From positions 1 to 7,178 of the forward strand of contig WRGM01000097.1 of NCBI GenBank assembly GCA_009787175.1: a stretch of DNA of 7,178 nt, written 5' to 3'. The DNA comes from Candidatus Bathycorpusculum fermentans (GTDB taxonomy: Archaea; Thermoproteota; Bathyarchaeia; Bathyarchaeales; Bathycorpusculaceae). Position 1 is the stretch's first letter; every line of letters begins with the position of its first letter. The notes under the pieces were generated by a model. That model saw nothing but the letters and a program-made list of their open reading frames with translations. It made no database searches and had not been told where the DNA came from. Positions 1-5,413 of this stretch are shown here, piece after piece. A program made the position numbers and the translations under genes.

Positions 1-698
1 TCTAACCATATTTCTGTTTGCCCGTTTTCACGTTAACGGTTCGCGAGAGGAAATTTGGAACCTTGTACACAATCCTTTTTGAAATACTCGTAGAATTTCA
101 AGTAGGCGAAGCCACCACTCATGATGTGATGGTCTGGGTAGAGCAGTCTGGTTAAAAGTAAAAAGTTCGGCTTACTGGGACGTGGGGCTCTTTTAGAGCA
201 TCCGGAAATAGAAATCGTCATAGTTGATGTTACAAAGAGTCCTATTGAGCGTCCAAAAAAAACCAGCGACGATGGTATAGCGGTAAAAAGAAACGTCACA
301 CCCTAAAAACCCAGTTAATTGTTAACGCTAAAACCCATGAAATAATCTGTACTGCTCACGCGATGGGCAGTGTGCATGATTTTAAACTCTATGAGCAAAG
401 TGTTGGTGAAAAAGTTTTGGATTGCGTTGAAATTGATGGAGACAGTGGTTATCAGGGGATTTTGAGGTTTCATAAGAATAGTTTAATGCCTAAGAAGAAG
501 ACTAAGGGTGGGGTGTTGTCTGTTGTGGAGAAAGTGGCGAATCGGTGTCTTGCTCGTATAAGGATTTTGGTTGAGCATATTAATGCAAAGGTTAAGGTGT
601 TTAAGATTGTGGCGTATAGGTATCGTAATCGTAGAAAACGGTTTGGACTACGCATGGCTTTAATTTGTAGCATAATCAACTTTGAAAACAGGAACTAA
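1..698 (+). pseudogene. IS5-family DDE transposase, decayed and 5'-incomplete
   Basis: This is the C-terminal two thirds of an IS5-family (DDE_Tnp_4-like) transposase. Seen directly: a WVEQS segment at 135-149 is followed, after a frame change near 150, by KFGLLGRGALLEHPEIEI and then IVDVTKSPIERPKK, which carries the first catalytic Asp (codon 226-228). The frame changes again at an A8 run (255-262). It then stays open to the TAA at 696-698 and includes YSGKKKRHTLK, the second Asp in DSGYQG (441-443), the third acidic residue in ILVEHINAK (Glu at 573-575), and the C-terminal YRNRRKRFGLR signature. All three DDE residues survive, but the reading frame does not. The N-terminal helix-turn-helix region before 135 is unrecognisable or lies outside the window. 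The heptamer A-AAA-AAA at 255-261 is in the phase needed for a programmed -1 shift, so that second break could be functional; the break at 150 argues for decay. Confidence 0.82.
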
Positions 699-713
699 TT
701 ATCGAGGAGGTCT
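698..713 (+). repeat. possible right terminal inverted repeat of the IS5-like element
   Basis: Immediately after the transposase stop lies TTATCGAGGAGGTCT. IS5-family elements often end within a few bases of the transposase stop, with tips resembling AGACCTC on the outside. The matching left tip is not in the window, and no target duplication can be checked, so this is a weak inference. Confidence 0.25.
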
Positions 714-806
714 ATTTATTCTTGAAATTCTCAGAAGCAATAATATAGCAATAATTTGTTTGGGCTGTATGTGAAGGGATTAGTTGAAGAGTATGAAAAG
801 TTTGGT

Positions 807-2435
807 TTAGGTGAATGTTGGTTTTGGTTTATCTAGTTTTTTGTCTATGCAGGCTTGGATGAATCCTTTGTATGCGGGTGAGGGTTTTCCGGGCCGGCTT
901 TTGAATTCTCCGTGGAATTGTGTTGCGAAGAAGAAGTATTTGTCTGGTAGTTCTAGTGTTTCCATTCTTCTGCTGTCTGTGCTTTTGCCTGAGAATATGA
1001 GACCGTTTTTCTTTAGTGTTTCTACGTAGTCTAGGTTTACTTCAAAGCGGTGTCTGTGGCGTTCCATGGTGTCTTCTTGGTTGTACAGTTTGGATGCTAT
1101 GGTGTTTGGTTGTATGTTGATTTTGTGTGTTCCTAGTCGCATTGTTGCGCCTTTGTATTCTATGCCTCTTTGTTCTGGCATTAGGTCTATTACGGGGTGG
1201 GGAGAGTCAGGGTTTATTTCTATGCTGTTTGCGTCTTTTAGGTTGCAGACGTTGCGTGCGTATTCTATTATGGCTAGTTGGAAGCCGTAGCATATGCCTA
1301 GGAAGGGTATGTTGTTTTCTCTTGCGTGTTGTATGGCAGAGATTTTTCCTTCTGTTCCTCTTGGGCCAAAGCCGTAGGGGACAAATATGCCGTCGAATTT
1401 GTCTAGTTCGTTTATGTTTTGGGGGTTTTTTTCGAATTTTTCTGCTTCGAGGTATGTTATGTTGACTTTTGTTTTGCATGTTGCGCCGCCGTGTTTTAGG
1501 GCTTCGCTCATGCTTACGTAGCTATCTGTTAGTCCTGCGTATTTGCCTACGAGGGCTATGTTTACTTCATGTTGGGGGTTTATTATAGTGTCTACGAATG
1601 TTTGCCATTCTGTGTATTCTTTATTTGTTGTGTTAAAGTTTAGGCGTTGGCAGATAAAGTCTCCCATGCCTTGTTTGTCTAGGATTAGGGGTACTTGGTA
1701 GACGGTTTCTGCGTTGTATGCGCAGAATACTGCGTTTTCGGGTATGGTACCAAATAGTGCTATTTTGCGTAGTGTTTCGGGGTCTATCATTTGTGTGCTT
1801 CTTGCGGCTATTATGTCTGGTTGTATGCCTATTCGTCTTAGGTCGTTTACGCTGTGTTGTAGGGGTTTGGTTTTCATTTCTTGTGTTACGTCAAGTACGG
1901 GGACGAGGGCTACGTGGACGTAGAGTGTGTTTTCGTATCCTTCTTCTATGCGCATTTGGCGTATTGCTTCTAGGAATGGTAGGCCTTCTATGTCGCCGAC
2001 TGTTCCGCCTACTTCTATTAGGACTATGTCGGCGTTTGTTTTTTCGCCGGCGGTTTTTATGCGGTTTTTTATTTCGTCTGTTATGTGGGGGACTATTTGG
2101 ACACAGCGTCCGAGAAAGTTGCCGTGTCTTTCTTTTTCAATTACGGATTTGTAAATGAGTCCTGTAGTTAAATTGTTACTTTGTTTTAAGCTTAGGTCTA
2201 GGAAGCGTTCATACCAACCTAGGTCTAGGTCTGTTTCGCCTCCGTCATCGGTTACGAAGACTTCTCCGTGCATGTAAGGGTTCATTGTTCCTGCATCGAC
2301 GTTGACGTATGGGTCGATTTTTACTACTGTAGGTTTTAATCCTCTTGCCTGTAGCATTTTGCCTATTGAGGATGTTAAAATGCCCTTGCCAACGGAGCTT
2401 AACACGCCGCCTGTAACAAAAATGTATTTAACCAT
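807..2435 (-). CDS. pyrG: CTP synthase (glutamine-hydrolysing)
   Basis: PyrG makes CTP from UTP, ATP and glutamine in the cytoplasm, the last step of pyrimidine nucleotide synthesis. The 542-residue length is normal for the family. The N-terminal synthetase domain (about 1-265) has the P-loop-like GGVLSSVGKGILTSS (9-23), the KIDPYVNVDAGTMNP segment (39-53) and EVGGTVGDIEG (141-151). The C-terminal class I glutamine amidotransferase domain (about 290-535) has the nucleophile Cys382 in GICYGFQ and the His508/Glu510 pair in QFHGEFKSRP. One oddity: the usual oxyanion-loop VPGGFG reads VPYGFG (352-357), with Tyr replacing the first Gly. The ATG at 2435 is supported by the family N-terminus and by a TATA box about 25 bp upstream, so the message is probably leaderless. 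The GAGGT directly abutting the ATG is too close to act as a Shine-Dalgarno site. Its codons mostly end in A or C, the reverse of the gene upstream. It converges on the IS5 relic. Confidence 0.97.
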   Translation of the reverse strand: MVKYIFVTGGVLSSVGKGILTSSIGKMLQARGLKPTVVKIDPYVNVDAGTMNPYMHGEVFVTDDGGETDLDLGWYERFLDLSLKQSNNLTTGLIYKSVIEKERHGNFLGRCVQIVPHITDEIKNRIKTAGEKTNADIVLIEVGGTVGDIEGLPFLEAIRQMRIEEGYENTLYVHVALVPVLDVTQEMKTKPLQHSVNDLRRIGIQPDIIAARSTQMIDPETLRKIALFGTIPENAVFCAYNAETVYQVPLILDKQGMGDFICQRLNFNTTNKEYTEWQTFVDTIINPQHEVNIALVGKYAGLTDSYVSMSEALKHGGATCKTKVNITYLEAEKFEKNPQNINELDKFDGIFVPYGFGPRGTEGKISAIQHARENNIPFLGICYGFQLAIIEYARNVCNLKDANSIEINPDSPHPVIDLMPEQRGIEYKGATMRLGTHKINIQPNTIASKLYNQEDTMERHRHRFEVNLDYVETLKKNGLIFSGKSTDSRRMETLELPDKYFFFATQFHGEFKSRPGKPSPAYKGFIQACIDKKLDKPKPTFT

Positions 2436-2454
2436 ACCTCTATGTTCTTTGCTA

Positions 2455-2471
2455 CTTAATATAACCTTTTT
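2455..2471 (-). promoter_or_regulatory. archaeal BRE/TATA promoter of pyrG
   Basis: Read on the minus strand, AAAAAGG (2471-2465) is followed directly by TTATATTAAG (2464-2455). The box is centred about 25 bp before the pyrG ATG. Archaeal transcription normally starts 22-27 bp downstream of the TATA centre, so the predicted start falls on or next to the ATG, giving a leaderless transcript. The spacing is seen directly; the start site is inferred. Confidence 0.6.
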
Positions 2472-2550
2472 GTGTTCAATACCGCCATACAGTACAATAC
2501 ATGCTTAACTAATTTACATAATGTTAGCCTTTAAATTGTTTATTTTCATT

Positions 2551-4170
2551 CTATCCAGTGAACGTTATGACGTGTATTTCTCGTGGACTATCACCAAATT
2601 TTTGCTCCTCCAAAACCTCTGAAAAACAACCCGACAAACAAAGCTGCTCATAAACCCCCTGACTAGTCAAATCCGACCAAAAATAATTCTCACTATCCCC
2701 ACCATATCTATAAAGCAAAACATACTGCACATTATTTTCCCTACACAAATCCACAAGTTCCCAAACATCAAAAATAGGAATATACGCATCCGCAGGCAAA
2801 TACGGATACTGAAAAACCTCAGTATCCATATCACCATGCACCCAAAGATAAAACTTTACCATATCAAAATTAAAATGATTAACCGCACACAAAACCAGAA
2901 CAGACCTACCCGGCTCAATATTAACAGATACATAATTAACAGCGCCATCAATATCTATAGTTACCTGCTGCTCCGAAACAAAACAATACGTATCATACAC
3001 ACTATAAACAATAGCCCCAGCCACCATAAAGGACATAATTACCCCTACAAATTTAACCAAAAACCTCCTATTAACAGACGTAGCCCGCCTCCAAGCCCTA
3101 CGCAAAAAGCCTCCAGTTGACAAAACAATAACAGACGCAGAAATCGCCAAAGCAGGAAACAACGGCATAACATAACGCCAATCCTTATTAGAAACAAACG
3201 TAAAAAACACAAAAATAACTATAAACCAAAGCAAAACAAACTTATCCCCACGACTACGCCGCCAAACCATAAAACCCAAACCAGCCAAACACAAAACATA
3301 AACAAAAACAGAAATAGGATGAAAATTACTATGCGGCCAAACTATCTCTATAAAATAAAAAATAGGCAACGGAAAACGAGAACTATAAAGAGAACGAACA
3401 GGATTACCCATAGTCATAACATAAAAATACCTATCAAACAACTCATACAAATAAACCCTAAAAGCAACCAAAAGCCACGGAACCACAAATACACAAGCCG
3501 CAACAACAGCTAAAGAAAAACGCTTAAAAGCAGCCCTCAACGGCTTTTGCGCAAAAAACACGACACCCAACAACATAAATAAACCTGTAACAAGCATCTG
3601 ATGCTTTGCCAAAAAACCCAAACCAAGCGTCAACCCAACAAACAACAACCACTTATCCTGACGAGTAGACAACCAACGATAAAAACAAAGCAAAGACACC
3701 GTAACAAAAAACATCAAAGCCGTTTCCAACATAGCATAACCCGAAATCCAAAAAACCCCTGGCATTACACCCAAAATAACAGCCGAAAGCAAAGCCACCT
3801 TACCATCATATAAATACCTAGCCAACTCAAAAACAGCCCAAAGCGCAAGAATCGAAAAACACACCGTAGGCAACCTAGCAGCAAAAACGCTAATACCAAA
3901 TACTTTATACGAAAAAAACACCAGCACATCATAAAGCGGCGGATAAAACGCGCTACTTACAAACGTCTTATACTGCCCAAAATAAAGATGAGCACCACTA
4001 TTAAGATGACTTATCTCATCCCACAAAATAGGCGACTTTGTAAAATTAAACAAAAGAACAAGCAGATAAACTAAAGCAAAACCCAAAAACAAAAGGCGCC
4101 ACTTATCAAGAAACACATGCAACCGCGATTGCCTTCCTTTTAACAAGTCCTCGCTTAATGATATTATCAT
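2551..4170 (-). CDS. multi-pass membrane glycosyltransferase, GT-C/PMT-like (GT39/ArnT type)
   Basis: This is probably a polyprenyl-phosphate-sugar-dependent glycosyltransferase of the GT-C fold, acting at the outer face of the cytoplasmic membrane on a lipid or protein; donor and acceptor cannot be read from sequence. Numbering from the TTG at 4191, the first membrane helix lies at about 32-50. It is followed by the first external loop with WDEISHLNSG (57-66), whose Asp-Glu pair is where PMT/ArnT enzymes carry the catalytic acid. YPPLYD (83-88) and AARLP (104-108) are family-typical. About ten further hydrophobic segments follow, then KDWRYVMPLFPAL (336-348) and a soluble tail of about 145 residues (402-546). 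I prefer the ATG at 4170 (539 aa) because the TTG at 4191 has no ribosome site and adds only seven residues; both leave the domains intact. It lies 115 bp upstream of pyrG on the same strand. Its codons mostly end in G or T, unlike pyrG, which may mean a separate origin or mutational setting. Confidence 0.85.
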   Translation of the reverse strand: MIISLSEDLLKGRQSRLHVFLDKWRLLFLGFALVYLLVLLFNFTKSPILWDEISHLNSGAHLYFGQYKTFVSSAFYPPLYDVLVFFSYKVFGISVFAARLPTVCFSILALWAVFELARYLYDGKVALLSAVILGVMPGVFWISGYAMLETALMFFVTVSLLCFYRWLSTRQDKWLLFVGLTLGLGFLAKHQMLVTGLFMLLGVVFFAQKPLRAAFKRFSLAVVAACVFVVPWLLVAFRVYLYELFDRYFYVMTMGNPVRSLYSSRFPLPIFYFIEIVWPHSNFHPISVFVYVLCLAGLGFMVWRRSRGDKFVLLWFIVIFVFFTFVSNKDWRYVMPLFPALAISASVIVLSTGGFLRRAWRRATSVNRRFLVKFVGVIMSFMVAGAIVYSVYDTYCFVSEQQVTIDIDGAVNYVSVNIEPGRSVLVLCAVNHFNFDMVKFYLWVHGDMDTEVFQYPYLPADAYIPIFDVWELVDLCRENNVQYVLLYRYGGDSENYFWSDLTSQGVYEQLCLSGCFSEVLEEQKFGDSPREIHVITFTG

Positions 4171-4191
4171 AAATAAGAAGGTGGTGTTCAA

Positions 4192-4207
4192 GTTTTTTAG
4201 CTTTTTG
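4192..4207 (-). promoter_or_regulatory. weak BRE/TATA-like promoter for the glycosyltransferase gene
   Basis: On the minus strand the stretch reads CAAAAAGCTAAAAAAC. A purine tract precedes CTAAAAAA, whose centre is about 26 bp before the ATG at 4170. That is the spacing seen for pyrG and would support the ATG start with a leaderless message. The box is a poor TATA match in an A-rich region, so confidence is low. Confidence 0.3.
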
Positions 4208-4286
4208 CTAATCGGTCAAAAACTTTTTTATTAGATAGAATTACATATTCAACATAATTACTATCAACAGAAATATCTCTTCTCAT
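4197..4286 (-). CDS. 29-residue ORF, possible remnant of a truncated gene
   Basis: I do not recognise this product. It reads MRRDISVDSNYVEYV and ends in VFDRLAKS. A good Shine-Dalgarno-like GGAGAAGGA (4299-4291) precedes the ATG, unusual in this window. The same frame stays open upstream, without a start codon, to about 4446, beyond the left tip of the IS1-like element at 4430. That pattern suggests the 3' end of a longer gene cut off by the insertion, although an AT-rich chance frame is possible. The stop lies just ahead of the glycosyltransferase start, in the same direction. The other content of 4192-4429 is AT-rich sequence without a recognisable feature. Confidence 0.22.
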   Translation of the reverse strand: MRRDISVDSNYVEYVILSNKKVFDRLAKS

Positions 4287-4429
4287 GTTATCCTTCTCCA
4301 AAGTTTTAACACATCTATAGTTATTAAAATAATATTTAAGGGATACTGCAAAAACATGTTTTTTTATGATAATTTTGGAAGCAAAAATAGAAAATGGACA
4401 TAAGGGAAAGAAAGGTGTTATTATATTTT

Positions 4430-4448
4430 GGAGAGTGTCAACTTAAAT
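4430..4448 (+). repeat. left terminal repeat of the IS1-like element
   Basis: The sequence starts GGAGAGTGTCAACTTAA. Its inner TGTCAACT (4436-4443) has a perfect inverted copy AGTTGACA at 4473-4480, just before the transposase start. Such an arrangement could bind the InsA-type zinc-finger/HTH domain for transposition or self-regulation; that role is inferred. A degenerate direct copy of the tip lies at 7097-7114. Confidence 0.5.
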
Positions 4449-4487
4449 GTATTTTTGTGTTGTGTGTTGTAGAGTTGACATGGGTGT

Positions 4488-5024
4488 ATGATGGCTTGTA
4501 AGAAGTGTGATTCAGAAAATATTGTGAAGAGTGGTATAGTTGGAGGCAGGCAGCGTTTTCGTTGCAAAGGGTGCGGGTGTAATTTTCGCATAGGCGATAA
4601 TCGCACTGATGAAAAAATAGCTGCAAAAAAAGCCCTCTGCATCTTATGGTATACATCGGGTAAAGAGTCTTACCGCATGATAGGACACATCTTAAAAGTG
4701 AAACATTCTTTGATATATCGCTGGATCCACGATTTTAGAACAGATTTACCTGAACCCAAAGTAGCCATTAACGTTAAAGAGATAGAGTTTGATGAGGTTT
4801 GGCATTATTTTGTGGGTTTAAAAAAAAACAAGCTTTGGAGAAACCACTTCCACACTCCCAAAAACAAAGTTTTCAATAAAGAACAAGTTAAAAATAGAAA
4901 AAAATTGGTTGAGTTTTTTCCATTACTAAAAAAGCCCACAACGGTGCGCCGAAAGCGCATTTTTGGGTACCCCCCAATTTTCAAAGCCTTTAACTTCCAT
5001 AAATTTTCCGTAAATCTCAAGTAA
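4488..5024 (+). pseudogene. IS1-family transposase, N-terminal half with an unrelated tail
   Basis: The first 117 of 178 residues match IS1-type transposases: an InsA-like zinc ribbon with Cys4, Cys7, Cys26 and Cys29; a helix-turn-helix around 61-82 (SYRMIGHILKVKHSLIYRWI); and the start of the DDE catalytic domain, KEIEFDEVWHYFVGLKKNKLW, with Asp102 as the first catalytic residue. Family members continue with a tryptophan/aromatic strand, a second Asp and a final acidic residue. Here similarity ends at Trp117 (about 4838), and the remaining 61 residues are Lys/Phe/Pro-rich and unrecognised. Full-length archaeal versions are about 220-240 residues. The protein can probably bind DNA but not catalyse transposition. 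The tail region is open on both strands, so its frame may be accidental. The start could equally be the second ATG (4491). Confidence 0.75.
4945..4959. other. small GC-rich hairpin in the IS1-like tail
   Basis: TGCGC, loop CGAAA, GCGCA forms a perfect 5-bp stem in AT-rich surroundings, followed by a T run (4960-4964) and a GGG...CCC-rich patch around GGTACC (4965-4975). It could be a terminator of the IS transcript or part of another small repeat fused to the element. Confidence 0.35.
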
Positions 5025-5101
5025 AAACACAATAAACACACATATTACACAGACACAAAAAAATGGTTTGCCTACCATAAACATTTTATCCTCTAACTTA
5101 C

Positions 5102-5131
5102 TTATAACATTCATTCAAGGATTGAAATCCT
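5102..5131 (+). promoter_or_regulatory. TATA box plus perfect palindrome ahead of the 5132 ORF
   Basis: TTATAA at 5102-5107 is centred about 27 bp before the ATG at 5132, matching the pyrG leaderless geometry. Between them, AGGATT-GA-AATCCT (5118-5131) is a perfect 6-bp inverted repeat abutting the ATG and covering the predicted start site. Archaeal repressors often bind there to block polymerase, so this may be an operator; no protein evidence is available. It would also lie upstream of the nuclease relic and uvrC. Confidence 0.35.
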
Positions 5132-5272
5132 ATGGCAAAACCTATACCTGTTCCTTTGTTGCCTGATGAAGTATTTGACCGTTTAATGGCGGAAGAGCAA
5201 ACAGAAGGAGAACGGAAGTTTATTAAACAGAGCATTACAGCTTGTAGGACCACACGAAAGAGTAAGAAATAG
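5132..5272 (+). CDS. 46-residue ORF of unknown function
   Basis: Not recognised. The product begins MAKPIPVPLLPDEVFDRL and ends with a basic TTRKSKK tail. It has a Pro-rich start, an acidic middle and one Cys (38), and no membrane segment. It has a well-placed TATA box and abuts a palindrome, with no Shine-Dalgarno site. After its TAG the same frame runs on into VMPSVHVFTKKDFTT, part of the following nuclease relic, so it may instead be a piece of that decayed gene or of DNA brought in with the IS. Confidence 0.28.
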   Translation: MAKPIPVPLLPDEVFDRLMAEEQTEGERKFIKQSITACRTTRKSKK

Positions 5273-5275
5273 GTT

Positions 5276-5411
5276 ATGCCATCTGTTCACGTTTTTACTA
5301 AAAAAGATTTTACTACAAGAAATGGCTAAAAACATTAGCTCCGCCATATTTAATCCTAAAAGAGACGCTTATACCTGCAAAAACTGCGACTACAAATTCC
5401 TATGTGACTAG
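5276..5411 (+). pseudogene. C-terminal relic of a Cas4/AddB/UvrD-type PD-(D/E)XK nuclease with Fe-S cysteines
   Basis: One frame gives PSVHVFTKKDFTTR (5279-5320). A shift near 5315-5323 leads into EMAKNISSAIFNPKRD followed by YTCKNCDYKFLCD and the stop at 5409-5411. The three cysteines are spaced C-x2-C-x5-C, the C-terminal part of the iron-sulfur staple of AddB/Cas4-type RecB-family nucleases. The preceding F-x-P segment and the helix are also typical of the extreme C-terminus of such proteins. The nuclease core and the first, N-terminal Cys are absent. The stop lies two bases before the uvrC ATG, so an intact ancestor would have been tightly coupled to uvrC, probably a helicase/nuclease repair gene. 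The match is by pattern over about 45 residues, so the exact family is uncertain. Confidence 0.42.
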
Positions 5412-5413
5412 TC

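Larger units (their letters stand above)
4430..5030 (+). mobile_element. IS1-family insertion sequence, truncated or rearranged
   Basis: The left end at 4430 begins GGAGAGTGTCAACTTA, which keeps the GG...TG...CAACTTA pattern of IS1-family tips. An IS1-type transposase ORF starts 58 bp inside it. The right boundary is uncertain: AAGTAAAAACAC at 5019-5030 loosely resembles an inverted copy of the tip but is not convincing. The transposase loses family similarity after about 4838, so the element is either internally deleted or fused to other DNA. Confidence 0.6.

Noticed and set aside
33..299. Minus-strand ORF of 88 codons
   Set aside because: It lies antisense to the conserved DDE transposase segment, whose motifs are clear on the + strand.
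744..834. Short + strand frame reading LYVKGLVEEYEKFGLGE across the pyrG 3' end
   Set aside because: No start codon with a signal, very short, overlaps pyrG and is not recognisable.
1127..2158. Long + strand ORFs antisense to pyrG (for example 1127-1465 and 1718-2158)
   Set aside because: They are Leu/Arg/Cys-rich mirror frames created by the G+T bias opposite a well-conserved pyrG; no family motifs and no initiation signals.
2836..3813. + strand ORFs opposite the glycosyltransferase, rich in Asn, Lys, Thr and Arg
   Set aside because: Composition is explained by the A+C-rich strand; no recognisable domains and the opposite frame is a clear membrane enzyme.
5019..5030. AAGTAAAAACAC as the right inverted repeat of the IS1-like element
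   Set aside because: The match to the inverted left tip needs an insertion and mismatches in low-complexity sequence; kept only as a tentative boundary.
4805..5114. Minus-strand ORFs over the IS1 tail
   Set aside because: Phe/Leu-rich products with no recognised motif; the region is AT-rich and open on both strands, so neither frame can be trusted.
5118..5131. ATTGAAAT inside the palindrome resembles the end of some CRISPR repeats
   Set aside because: Only one copy is present, with no regularly spaced repeats nearby.
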